Assembly: GCF_028769735.1 (NCBI RefSeq)
Contig: NC_088187.1
Coordinates: 11,349,766-11,413,765 of the forward strand
Direction: 5' to 3'
DNA length: 64,000 nucleotides
Source of the DNA: Zonotrichia leucophrys gambelii
Taxonomy: Eukaryota; Chordata; Aves; Passeriformes; Passerellidae
Shown here: piece by piece, positions 24,753 to 36,600 of the stretch
Position numbering within the stretch: the first letter of the stretch is position 1
How the letters are laid out: the number at the start of each line of letters is the position of its first letter
The notes under the pieces: model-generated
The model's input: only the letters and a program-made list of their open reading frames with translations
The model's database searches: none
Told to the model about the DNA's origin: nothing
Made by a program: the position numbers and the translations under genes

Positions 24753-26134
24753 CCCGGCGGCACCGGCCACCTCCAGCCCGGGTGGAGCGGGGTTGCTGTG
24801 GCAACAATCACTTATGTAATCCACCCCGCTCGGCTGCAGGTGTGGGGAGGAAATTGTGCTATTTTCGAAGTTTCATTAGGTTCCTTCTTAATTACCAGCG
24901 TGGCACCGTGCCAGCGCTCCCGGACGGGGCATGTGCCAGGCACAGGGACTGAGGGTGGGGACGGGGCAGCGATGGCCACGACAGTGGTGACTGTGACAGT
25001 GACAACCAGGGCAGTGACGGCCAGGGCCGTGACAACCGATGGCAGCAGTGGCTGGAGCAGTGATGTCCCAGGGCAGTGACAGCAGCTGCACCAAGGGACA
25101 GTTCCCTGTCTGTTCCCAGCCTGGGGACACTGTCCCTGCTCCCAAAATGCCACCCCGGTGCCTGCCAGGGAGGGACACAGGAGGGAGGAGCTGCAGGGCA
25201 GCATTACTGCCCAGGGAGGGGAATGTGGCACTGCAGGGTCACCGAGTGCTGCCACATCCTCAGCGACTTGAGAAGAAAGGAGAGAGGAGAAAAAAAGGTG
25301 AGTTGGAATTTCTGGGGCAGTTGAGAGGGATGTGGTGCTGGCCAGCACAGAGAGAGGAGGAAGCAGAGGGGACAGTGCTGGCTTTTGTCACAGTCCCTGA
25401 GGAAATGCTTGGAGTTTCCCAAGGAAGATCGAGCCCCAGCTGCTCCAGGTGGTCACTGGGTTCTCCTGGCACTGCCAGAGCAGGAGAGAGCAGGCAGGGA
25501 ATGGGACCAGGATAAGAAGTCACCTCCATCTCCATCCCCATCCCCATCTCCCCCTCAGTCCCGCTGGCTCTGTGGCAGCCCCTGGCTCTCTGCTCCCCTT
25601 TTCAGAGTGTGCTGAGGGAAGGCTGAGCCCAGCCAGCCCCGGGTGCCCAGCACAGCCCGAGCAGGGCAGGTGTGTGCAGAGTGTCACCGTGCTAATGACA
25701 TTCCCAGGAAATGCCTGTCCTGTGGCACTGGGCAGATGGCTTCTCCACCGGAGCCCTGACATCACTGCGAGCCCTCCCTGTGCTGTGTCAGGAAGTTTTT
25801 ATTTCTAGAATAACCCAAACGTGATTTTTCTGACATCTGGGGGTCACCGGGGAGTCGGCCAGGTGGGTTTGAGCCAACCCAGCCCCTGTGAGCACAGGTT
25901 GTGTTTTCCCTGAGCACCTCCCTCAGTTCTGCCCCCTGCCCTCCTCGGGGACCCCTCCTCAACCCCAGGCTGTGCCCCCATTCCTTTGGGGCGCCTCACT
26001 GAGGAGCTGGGCCAGCAACCCCCACACAGCTCCAGGTCTTGGAGCATCCTCCCAAACTCACCTCTCCCATGCAAGGCAGTCATCGCTCACCAGGATTCCA
26101 GCAGGTGCCTCCAGCTGACAGGTTTGGGTTAAAT

Positions 26135-26310
26135 ATTGGAATAAATTCCGCCCTGTGAAGGTGGGCAGGCCCTGGCACAGCTTTCCCAGAGGAGCTGTGG
26201 CTGCCCCATCCCTGGAAGTGCTCCAGGCCAGGTTGAACAGGGCTTGGAGCAGCCTGGGATAGCAGAGTGTCCCATGAGCTTTAAGGTCCTCCCCAGCTGT
26301 GTGGGTTTGA
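26135..26310 (+). mobile_element. CR1 LINE 3' fragment
   Basis: Contains gaggagctgtggctgcccca, tccctggaagtgctccagg, ggttgaacagggcttggagc and gctttaaggtcc, the CR1 3' region in sense orientation. Confidence 0.85.
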
Positions 26311-26314
26311 AAAT

Positions 26315-26880
26315 CCAGGTGTCCGCTGAGGAAGGCAGGAGCCTCCTGTGAAATGGAAAATGGAAACCCCCTTCTCTGAATTATAATAGTTTCATTTTGA
26401 AACTAAGGGGCTCTCAGGCAAAGATATGGGAGTAGGAACAACAGTTCTGTACTAGGAAAATTAAAATATAAATGCAATAGTACAAACAAATACAAACCAC
26501 TGATAGAGAGAGAATACAACCTGTGTGTCCCAGCCCCATCCCGTGAGGCTGCTCCTCTGACAATGCAGGGGGCAGAGGCTGCTGGGGCGTCCCAAAGCTC
26601 AGATTGGATCCAGGTGGGAATGCTTGGCTCCTCCCCTGGGCGGGGCATCTCCCCATGGGATGCTGGGATTGGATCAGCCCTGCAGGGACACTCAGTGGCC
26701 ATGGACAGAAGATAATTAATAGTTAATGGCCCATTAACAGAAGATAATTAATGATAAATGGCCATTAACAGAAGAGATCTCCAGGAGGGAGGATTGGGTG
26801 TGGAAAAGATAAAGAAAACTGCCCAATTAATAGAAGATAACTGCCCCACCTTTAACAGATGGTGATAGAATTCACACCAG
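26315..26880. mobile_element. LTR-like interspersed repeat remnant
   Basis: Phrases such as aggaaggcaggagcctcctg, ctaaggggctctcaggcaaa, gggaatgcttggctcctccc and cattaacagaagagatctcc resemble a passerine LTR I recall. The cattaacagaagataatt part is duplicated. Boundaries and orientation were not resolved. Confidence 0.5.
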
Positions 26881-28054
26881 CTACACCTGAGACCCAGCCC
26901 AGCCCATTCCACCATCCTGTCACTGCTGGTGCTGGTGGGAGCTGCCCCCTGAGCCATCCAGGGCTCAGACTCAGGAGAGTCTGGGTTGGAGATGTCCCTG
27001 GGTTGGAGACATCCTGTGTGTGCCAGCGGCTCTCAGCACTTAAATCCTGCTGAGCAAACCCAGCAAAGCCATTTACTGGGGATTAGCCAAGGATGAGCAA
27101 TGCAGGCCCTTCTTCTGCAGGCTGGGAGCTGCAGGCTGGACCCAGCAATCCCAGCTCCCACCTCGGGCTTGGGCCAGTGGGGTGGGCTGATTGCACCAAG
27201 GGGAAACTGAGGCACGGCACAGAACCTGGCCTCTCATCATCCCAGGGCTCCCCTAATCCTGTTGGGAGCAGCAGCTGAGCAAACTCCCAGCAGTGCAAGT
27301 GCTGTGCCCAGGGATTTGGGGACAGTTCTGCTCCCCGGTGTGACACCTGTGTCACCCTGTGCCTCCGAGCACCTGGCCCTGCCTATGGCGAGGGTCAGAG
27401 GGACTGGGGGCCACCCCTGGGGGCACTGTTGGCAGCCCCAGAGGGACCCCAGCACTGTTCCCCATGGCCGTGAGCTGCAGGCAGCCGGGCAGGGCTGGGA
27501 CACTCCTGGTGTCACAGGGGTGGGACACAGGTTGGGGACAGCAGCGTCCCCCTGGCCGCAGGGACAGCCCTGCCCTGTGTGTCCCCCTGCCCTGCCCCGT
27601 GTGCCCCGTGTGTCCCCCTGCCCTGGCAGGGCTGGAGCAGCCTCAGCTCTCCCCGGGGAGGGCAGGCTCAGGGAGGAGCCGGAGTGACGGAGGAAACACG
27701 GAGTGGGTGGGAGAACAAAGCAGTGTGGATGCCGTGCTGGGCCTGGAAGATGGAGGGAAGGAATGAGGGATGCAGGGAGGGGATGCAGGGAGGGGATGAG
27801 GGAATGAGGGGTGCAGGGAGGCTCCGGCTGCCACAGGAGGGCAAAGGGCAGCAAGGCTGGCACCGGTCATGCCACATCCCTGCTGCCATCCCTGGGGGCT
27901 CCACAGCGCACCCAGCCATGCCATGGCCCTGGGGCTGGGGGAGCAGGGCACTGTGCTCTGGGGGAGCCCCAAAACGCACCAGGACCCCCTCGCTGCCAGG
28001 CTGGGCCCTGTCCCTCCTCACCTGCCCCAGCTCCTGTTCCACGAGTGAGTAATG

Positions 28055-28165
28055 CTGAATTACAGCGCTAAGGAGCTCTCTGGGGATCCTGCCGAATAGC
28101 AGGAATAGTTTATGCGATTTGCATAATTGGTATGATGGGATTTGGCATCACGTTGCTGAGCTCGG
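28055..28165. promoter_or_regulatory. Candidate conserved regulatory element with octamer motif
   Basis: A unique block with ATTTGCAT (28117-28124) directly followed by AAT, in otherwise GC-rich simple sequence. It resembles a POU-factor-bound enhancer. The function is inference only. Confidence 0.35.
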
Positions 28166-28679
28166 GGACGCGTCCGGGGCAGAGCCGAGGTGCTGCTGGG
28201 GGCTGTGGGCAAACTGGGGGGCTCTGGGGGCTGCCTCCCCCTGCCCAGCCCTGCCTGTGACCATGCAGTCACAGAGAGGTGGCAGAAGGGACAGGTTCAG
28301 GTCCTGCTGCCATGCCCTGCCCGTGTCCCCCCTTGTGTCCCTCAAGCTGGCACTGGGCTGGTCACAGCCCCACAGCCCCTCGGGCACCTTTGCTGCCCCA
28401 TGGGCACTCCTGAGGGCTGTGCCTGCCCATCCCAGCTCGGGGAGCAGCCCAAAGCTGCATCTCAGGCCTGAGGGACACAGTGCCCAATTCCCCAGCTCCT
28501 GTTCCAGCCCCAAGGCCAAACCCAGCTCCCTGCTCGGCACCTCCAGCGGCTCCTCCTGCCTCAGACACAGCCCAGCCCTGGCACTGCTCTCCTCTCGTTT
28601 CCTCTCCTGCTAATTAATGAGGGAGCCAGCCCTGGAGCAGCCTGGCACGGCTCTGCTGGGCTGCCCCAGTGACAGACAC

Positions 28680-28795
28680 GGGCTGGGGATACAGGCTGGG
28701 GACATGGACACAGGCAGGGGACATGGGGCAGGGACACAGGTTGGGGACACAGGTTGGGAACACAGGCAGGGGACACAGGTTGGGGACACCCATCA
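28680..28795. repeat. Short minisatellite
   Basis: Variants of ggttggggacacaggcagg over about 115 bp. Confidence 0.85.
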
Positions 28796-29004
28796 CGTGG
28801 CAGCGCTGGCCCTTGGGGACACCCGGCGTGGCCACGGCTTCACCCACGACTTGAGGAGCCACATTCCACAGCAGGGCAGGGCAGGGCAGCAAAAATGGTG
28901 ACACTGACACGGGGACAATGCCACCTGCCAGTGCTCCTCCCACCCATTGCCATGGTCCTGCGTCCCCCAGGAGGAGAATTCTGGCTCCTGCATCAGCGCA
29001 GGCC

Positions 29005-29145
29005 CTGCTGAGGCTTTTCAGCCCTGCCAAGGCTTTTCAGCCCTGTTGAGGCATTTCAGCCCTGCTCAGGCATCTCAGGTCTATTCAGGCATTTCAGCCC
29101 TACCAAGACATTTCAGCCCTGCTCAGGCATCTCAGCTCCAGCCCT
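29005..29145. repeat. Minisatellite, about 18-bp units
   Basis: Repeats of ctgctcaggcatttcagcc with variants over about 140 bp. Confidence 0.9.
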
Positions 29146-29794
29146 GCCAAGCAGTGGCAGCTCCCGTCTGGCACCAGGAGCCAGCAAAGGTCACATTCCC
29201 GGCCATGGGGACAGACCTGCTTTGTTCCCAGCGCTGCTCTAATTAGGAAATTACGCTGATTTTTTTTTTTTTTTTTTTTTTTTTCCCCACAGCAGAACTA
29301 TCAAAACTTGGGCTTGTTCCTTGCCAAAGCCTCCTCTCCTCTGCTGGTGACTCAGCGTGACACCAGGGCACTGGAAGCACGGCACAGGGAGAGGGAGGGA
29401 GCCAGGGGTGGCACTGCAGGGGTTGGGGGTTTGGGTGCAGAACGCAGCACCCCAGCAGTGCCCCCACCTGTGGGAAGCACCTGAACCCCACACAGGGCAG
29501 GGCAGGCTCAGGGTGTGGGTAATGAAGAGGAGGAGGAGGAGGAGGATGAAAGATCCACGGAACTGTGCCTGGTTCTGAGTCAGGGTTTGCCAGGAGGGTG
29601 GGGGACAGGGGACACTGTGAGCTCATTCCCTGGGACGGAGCTGAGGGGGGACAGGGAGAGCCCCCAGGCCTCTGAGCCCCTCGTGCCAAAGAGCAGCAGG
29701 ACCCAGAGGAGAGGATCCGACACCTCTGGGGTTCTCAGCTCTGTTTTGTTTTTCCTTGGGTGTTCCAGGAAACACCAGAGGCAGCAGAGCACGG

Positions 29795-29925
29795 CAGCGT
29801 GTCAGGGGTGCAGCCGTGTCAGGGGTGCAGCCGTGTCAGGGTGCCGCTGTTTTGAGGCTGTACAGCTGTTTTGGGGTGCAGCTGTTCTGGGGCTGTGCAG
29901 CTGTTCTGGGGTGTGCTGGCAGCGC
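29795..29925. repeat. Short G-rich tandem repeat
   Basis: Copies of gtgtcaggggtgcagcc change into ggctgtgcagctgttctggg. Confidence 0.8.
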
Positions 29926-31488
29926 TGCCATCCAGCTGTGTTGGCATAGAAACTGCCAGGGCTCTGCCACCGCCTCCCGTTACACAATTTTACACAATTC
30001 CCTCCAAGCCCTGGGACGAGGCTGCTGAGGAGGGGAGGCAGCTCCAGGCCTGTGCCCCACACCAGCCTCGTGCCAGCTGCCTGTGGGCACACGGAGGGGT
30101 GGGGGTGGCTGGGGAGGGCCCAGCACAGCCCCAGGGAGCAGGGCTGGCTGGTGCCCAGCTGGACAGCAGGGAATAGCAGTCTATTTAAAGGCACTGCTGC
30201 TGGCATAAGGCTGGCTGGAATTCCTGCCCCATCTCAGACCTCGCTGGGGTGTGGGATGAAGGCTCTGCAGGCAGAGCTCGCAGCCAGGCACATCCCATGG
30301 CGTGGGGCAGTGTCCCCATGGAACAGGGACTGTCCCTGAGGGGACAGCAGGGAATGGGCAGCAGCATCTCCCAGCAGAGCTCCTCGTTTCCCCTTCCCCT
30401 GCATGGCAATCCCACAGTGCTGGGAATCCCACAGCAGTGCTGGGAATGGCGCCGAGATCCAGGAGGAGTGGCTGCTCCCAGGAATGCTGCTGGAATTCCC
30501 TGGCACTGCCACATTCCCTGTTCACTGTCACTGTGCCCGCCCTGGGCTTGTCCAGTGGTCAGAACCTCCCCAGAGGGGCCAGGGCCGTGCCAGGGCTGTG
30601 CCAGGGCTGGGAGCTCCAGGGAGGGCTCTGGGGAAGCCGAGGCAGGAGCTGAGGTTGGTTCCTCCTCTCCAGGGTTTACTTACCCACGAGCAGCGCTGCC
30701 CCCACGCTCCCCTCGCTCAACATCTGGCCAAGTCAAACACAGCTGGAAGAGCTCTGTGTGCAGCCCTCCCGGTGGGGGCTGGCTCCCACCCCGCTGCCAC
30801 GGCTGAGGGGCACGGGCAGTGCTGATCAAACACTCCAAACTCGGCACAGCCGCGTTCCCAGGGCCCGCTGGGGCAGGCAGGGGCATCCCGAGGCTCCCTG
30901 CAGCAGGAGAGATGGAAATGCAGAGGAACGAGGGAGCAGCTGCTGCCCGAGCACGGCCACGGGCTCAGGAACAGCCCAGGTGGGGCCTCACCTGCACTGG
31001 GGGGAGCCCCTGTGCCCACTGCAGACAGGGACAGTCACACTCTGGGACAGGGGATGGCCAACGCCACAGAAATGGAAGCACAAAGTCCTACAGAGGGAGC
31101 TGAAATGGGATGGGACAGTTTGGTCCCCCAGGAGGGAGGCAGCCCTGGGCACGGAGTGCTCGCGGAGCAGTTTGACAATTCCACAGTAATTCTTACAAAT
31201 CCCTAATTTGGCCTTGCTGCAAACCCAGTGCAGAGACTCTCAAAAATCTCAGCCACAGCAGGGCCATGCCAGGACTGTCCCAGCACTGTCACCTCCCGGG
31301 GCCATCCAGGCAAACAGGGCCAACCAGGGCCAACCAGGGCTGTTTGTGTCACACACGGAGCCTGCTCTGAAATCCCCTGCCCACATCTCTCCCAGGAGCA
31401 GGGAGGAGCGAGGCAGCTCCTGCTCATCCACGACACTCCCTGTGCAAACACGAGGCTGGAGAGGAGTCACTGGAGCCACCAGAGCCAG

Positions 31489-31494
31489 TTTATT
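31489..31494 (-). terminator. Candidate distal CHMP6 poly(A) signal (AATAAA)
   Basis: A canonical minus-strand AATAAA about 2 kb past the CHMP6 stop. The intervening 31.5-33.5 kb has no gene I recognise, so it may be a long 3' UTR or simply intergenic DNA. Confidence 0.35.
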
Positions 31495-33547
31495 GTCACA
31501 GCACAGCCCAGAGGTCACAGCCCGTCCTGGCCCTTCCTCCAGGAGACCCAGGAGCTGTGGGGACAGCGATTGGCACAGGGAGCTGTGGCCAGGCTGCTCC
31601 AAACCCTCCTGCTGGATCAGTAAATGGCCTCTCCACTGTGGCAACAAGCAATGGAAGGAGCTGCATTAACCCCTTCAGCACCAGCCCTGCTTCCCCCTCA
31701 TACCCAGGAGGAGTGCAGCCACCAGGACCTGGCCTGGCCTTGGCACAGCATCCCTGCGAGGGCTGGATCCTCTCTGCTGCTGCCAGGACATTCACCAGAG
31801 ACAAAACCAGAGCAGGGAGATGCAGCACACCCTCCTCAGGCCTCTGCTGTGGCCATGCCAACCCCAGGGAACAGGGATTCCCCAAAGCACCAGCAGTGGA
31901 AGTAATGGTCCCTGCAGGTGAAGCAGGGCCACCTTGGACAGCCCAGCACCCGCTGAAGGAGCCCTGGAGGAGCAGAACTGCTCCTGGTGAAGCCAAGGCT
32001 CTGGAGGAGCAGAACTGCTCCTGGCAGCAGGGCTCTGGTGAAGCCAAGGCTCTCTCTGCTGGGAATGGGCTGCGTTGCAGCTCAGCCGGGACTGAGCAGA
32101 GAATGAAGCGCCGGCAGCAGAGCAGGACCTGTCCTGTCCTGTCCTGGCAGGGCTGGGGAGAGCAGGGACACAGCCCTGGGATCATCCAGTGCAGCTCCAG
32201 AGGCTCTGCCAGCACCGTGCTGGTGTCAAACCCAGGCCCAGGGACTGGGGGGCTGCTATGGAACATTAGTGGGGACACAGCAGTGGGAATGGGGTGGCTC
32301 CAAGGCACTCACTGCCTTGGGGACACACGAGGAGGATGAGGATGCCCTGGCCAGTCTGTGGAACACAAGAGAGAGGACAGGGAGAGCACAGCTCCACCCA
32401 GAGCTGCTGCTGGCCCGGTCCCCGGGGTCACTTTTTGTCTAGCACCAGATCCCACAACCCCAATAACAGCCCCACAAAGTCTCCAAGGACCCTCCAGTCA
32501 TTCTGCTGTCACAGGAACGCAGATGAAGGGCTGTGGCTTCAAGAACATCATAAATAAAGATCTGCAGTGTCCTGAAGAGCATCTGCAAGCTGGCAGGTGA
32601 GCTCGTTCCAAGAGCAGCCAGATCTGCCACCACCTGGCTGCCAGCAGAGTTCCAGAGCCTTCAGCATCCCCTGAGTCCTCAGAGGGGTTGGGGCTCCCTG
32701 CAGGGCTCCCAGGGCACTCTGGAGTGCTGATTCCTGCAGCTTCAGTGTCCACAGCAGCACAAGGAAACGCGTCCAGTCCCCGAGGAAACACCAGCAGGAG
32801 CAGCAGAGTCTGTGGATCCATCATCCATCCTGCCAAAGCTGAACTCTGACGCTGCAGCAGGGCCCACCAGGGAGGAATCCTGGCTCCTGATGGCTCCTGG
32901 CACTGGCAGGAGCTCCACGGTGGCATTGGGGGAGATTTCTGGCAGCCCAGGGCTGAGCCCTGCCCGGCCCCCCAGCTCCCAGCAGGAGCAGGGCTGAGCA
33001 CCCAGGCTGGGCCCAGAGCAAACCCCAGCCTGGGGCTGGCTCTGTGAGAGCCAGGGGGGTCCAGCCCAGAGCTCCAGCACTGCCCAGGGGCAGCAGGACA
33101 GGGCCAGGGCCAGCCCTGCACAGATGGACACAGGCCAGAGCAGGGACAGAGGGACACGGACACCAGAGTGCTCCACAGGCTCGTGCTCACCCAGCCCATG
33201 GTCGCTCTGATTTCCTGGGGTTTGGCCAGAGCAAAGGCAGACTGACCACCAGAATCAAACCTACAGAGAAAAATTTGGCTTTGGATGATTTAGAGTTGCT
33301 GTTTAATCCCGAGACAGCGCAGCTGAGTGAGTCTGGAGTTTAAGTTACAAAAAAAGAAAGCACTAGAAAATAATCTTGATACAAGAGCGATAATCAGCTG
33401 AGGTTCCCCACCCCGTGCAGGGAATCCTGCTCCACAATCCACCCAGCACAGCTGGGATGCTGCCAAGGCATTGCCTGCTCCCAGCACACTCTGGGAGGGC
33501 AAACTGTCCAGGGGGAGAGTCTGGAGGGGGATCCCCAGCACTGGGAG
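31495..33547. other. CHMP6 3' flank, probable 3' UTR or intergenic
   Basis: No recognisable gene. A 38-bp doublet (ggaggagcagaactgctcc, at about 31965 and 32003) is the only clear structure. A long minus-strand frame at 32498-33199 has no family resemblance and is low-complexity in composition. Confidence 0.5.
33302..33307 (-). terminator. Candidate proximal CHMP6 poly(A) signal (ATTAAA)
   Basis: The first hexamer variant after the CHMP6 stop on the minus strand, about 240 bp downstream. It would give a short 3' UTR. A variant hexamer alone is weak evidence. Confidence 0.35.
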
Positions 33548-33600
33548 TTAAGATGCTGCCACCAGCTCTGCCTTTGGCCTGTTCTTGATGGGTGACACTT
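33548..33600 (-). CDS. CHMP6: CHMP6 last coding exon
   Basis: Encodes EVSPIKNRPKAELVAAS and a TAA stop at 33548-33550. Acceptor is ttccacag. Confidence 0.96.
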
Positions 33601-36600
33601 CTGTGGAAGGAAAAGAAACTTGTTACAGAAGCAGGGGATGCAAATATCCTGCAGCCATCTCCTGAGGGGGATCCAGGCCTCAGAGTCCCCTCTGCACAGC
33701 ACCTGGACTGAGAGAAATTGGTTATAAATAATCCCACATTCCCACGTGGAAATGCCCCTTTTTCACAGCACTGAAGGATTACAGACTCTCAGAGCATGGC
33801 CAGCCCAGGGACAGATCCTGGGCAGGAGGAGACACAGGAGGAGGAGCAGGGCCAGCCCTGCCCTCAGCCCTGGGCTGTTTTGTTTGGCCTCAGTGCTGAC
33901 ATCTGAGCCCTGTTTAGGAGTAAACAAGCTCCAAGGAAACCAGCCCCATTCCCCTCATGCCAGATTGCTCCTGGGCAGATTCCACAGAGGGAAATGGCTC
34001 CTTCCAGCCCCTCTTTGCACAGGCAGGGAGGTCCAGCTCCTGTGAGAGACAGCTCAGGGCTCTGCTGTCCCAGGAGAAGTCTTCACTGAGTTCACAGACA
34101 CCTGATGAATCCCAGTGGGCTCCTTCCCTGCCAGGCAGGGCCACCAGGGCCTGTTTGGTGACTTTCTTAGTGAGCTCTCCCATTTCCCAGCTTCATTCCC
34201 ACACAAATCCATGCACTGAGGCTTCAGATCACTCAGGAACACTCGGGGACCACCAGCTGTGAGCTCTGACAATCCTGGAACTGTGGGACTGCAGTGATCC
34301 TCATCCAGCTGCTTCCACAGCACTGGGAAGAGCTCCAAGGGAAATGCAGAGCTGTGCAGGGTGAGCCCAGCATCCACAAATACCCTGAGCTGCACGATGG
34401 GCCTGGCCCAGGGCTGTGGGGGAAGCCTTGGCTGGCTCAGGCAAGGCAGGAATTCCTGATGGAGCTCCTGGTGGAATGAGGTGTCTCAGGGCAGGGGCAG
34501 GATGTGACAGGGACAGCAGTGTCACCCAGGGAGCTGCCCAAGGCAATGCCAGATGGTGATGGGACAGGGAGTGCAGCCTGGGGTGCTCGGGCAGTGAGGG
34601 CTCAGCCTGGCCTGTCCCTCCCCAGGAGCTGCTGTCCCCTCCCTTTCCCAACACACTGACACTGCAGGGACAGCAGCACCTGAAGCCACAGCTGTGCAAG
34701 GAGAACATACCTGGGATCTTCTCTGGGAGTGGCTCTGAAGGAACTTCTGGGAGCTCCAACTGTTCCTGTGAGGACATTACAGACAATGTGTCACACGTGT
34801 CACAGCTGTGGGCAAGCATGGGGGGACAATGGCCCACATTTCCCCCAGACTGAGCTCTGAGAGCAGCAAAAAGGGGGGACAATGGCCCACATTCCCCCCA
34901 GATCAGCTCTGAGAGCAGCAAAAAGGAACTTTAACTGCTGCTAAAAGCAGCTTCCTGGAAATGGGGATTTTAACCACAGAAACATCAACCCCACCTGAGT
35001 AATGGCATTTAATTCTTCTAGAATGGCATCTTCATCCTCCTCAGTCAGGCTGCCAGCCAGGAGCTCGTCTATTTGCTGTGGGGACAGGGAAGGAGCTCAA
35101 TCCCAGCCCAGCAGCTCTGAGCACAGGCTGCTCCCAGCCCCCTGCACTCACCCTCTGGTACTCCACAGCATCCTGGGTCTCTCCTATTATCCTCTCCACC
35201 TCTTCTATGGACATCACCTGGAGGGCAGAGCCACAATGCAGGTGAGGGAGGGCCCAGCAGGGAGGCAGCCCCAGGCAGCCCCCCCTGAGGTGCCCCACCC
35301 TGTACCTGGTGCATTTTGTTCAGACACTCGTTGCCTATCTTCAGGCCCTCGATGACCTTCATCTCAATCTGGGTGAATTCAATGTCCTGGACCTGCAGTG
35401 GGGAGGAGAAAGGGCAGAGGAGCCTGGCACACCTTGGCATGGCACGGGCATGGCACAGGCTGCCCTGTGAGATTAACAGACATGGTGTGATGGTGTTCAC
35501 AGGGGTCTGAGGCTGAGGGAAGAGATGAGGATCTCACTCCATGTTTCAGAAGGCTGATTTATTATTTTATGATATATATTATGTTAAAACTATACTAAAG
35601 GAATAGAAGAAAGGATTTCATCAGAAGGCTGGCTAAGAATACAAGAAAAAAGAATGATAACAAAGGTTTGTGGCTCGGCTCTGTGTCTGAGCCAGCTGAC
35701 TGTGATTGGCCATTAATTAGAAACAACCACATGAGACCAATCCCAGATGCACCTGTTGCATTCCACAGCAGCAGATAATCAATGTTTGCATTTTGTTCCT
35801 GAGGCCTCTCAGCTTCTCAGGAGGAAAAATCCCATTTTATCTTTCCATAAAAGATGTCTGTGACAGACATGGGGATGTGGCAGCTGGGGACAGAGGTGGC
35901 CCTGGCAGAGCTGGGCAGTGACAGGGCTCAGAGGGCTCTTCCCACCTAAATGATGCCATGGCTGCCACTCTGAGGCACACACAGGCTGCCAGGAGGAATC
36001 AGGGGAGCCCTTCCAGTGCTGCCAGTGGCACCAGCAGCAGGAAACATCCACACCAGCAGGTCCAACAGCCCTTGAGGTGATTTCACCGGATTTTCCAGCC
36101 GCCAGCCCCAGCTGAGACCTCCCCAAACCCAAACACATCCAGCTCTGAAATGACAGGGCTGACTCAAGGCAGGAAGGCCCCAGTGCAGCCATCCCCCCTG
36201 TGAGTAACGTTCCAGCAATCTCCAAACCTCACATTTAGCAGGGAACCTGCAGTTTTAAACACACCACTCCGTGTCTCCAGGGAAAATCGTGGCACGTGCA
36301 CAATTTTGGAGACATTGCCCCTGGACAGAGGCTGGACCCCTGCCAGCTGGAATGGAGTGGAATTCCAGGGGATCCCCACCCCAGGAGAGCCCCAGGGCTG
36401 CCTCACCATCCGCTCCAGGTTGCTGATCTGGTTCTCTGTTTTGTCCAGCAGCTGCTCCTGGTACCGTTTCTTCTTCAGCAGGAGCATGGCCTTCCTGAGG
36501 GACACAGAGGGGTGAAGCAACTGGAGCCCAAAGGAGCCCACCACAGCCACGAGTCTTGTTCTGGGCTTCTGCTAAAAGGGGACAACTTGCGTGCAGCTCA

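Larger units (their letters stand above)
22646..31480. other. Intergenic DNA between CHMP6 and BAIAP2, no gene recognised
   Basis: I found no recognisable protein or RNA gene here. It holds a 55-bp doublet at 23185-23285, tetramer and G/C-rich repeats, poly(T) runs at 24418-24438 and 29260-29284, a CR1, an LTR-like remnant, and two unique blocks that resemble conserved regulatory DNA. Human has a divergent lncRNA (BAIAP2-AS1) at this position; nothing in the sequence alone shows one. Confidence 0.6.

Noticed and set aside
32498..33199. 233-residue minus-strand frame downstream of CHMP6
   Set aside because: No recognisable domain, a Trp/Cys/Pro-rich composition typical of chance frames in GC-rich DNA, and a position in the CHMP6 3' flank.
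35558..35563. AATAAA taken as the CHMP6 3' end
   Set aside because: It belongs to the LTR; four further CHMP6 exons and the conserved MIM2 motif follow, so the main 3' end is after 33548.
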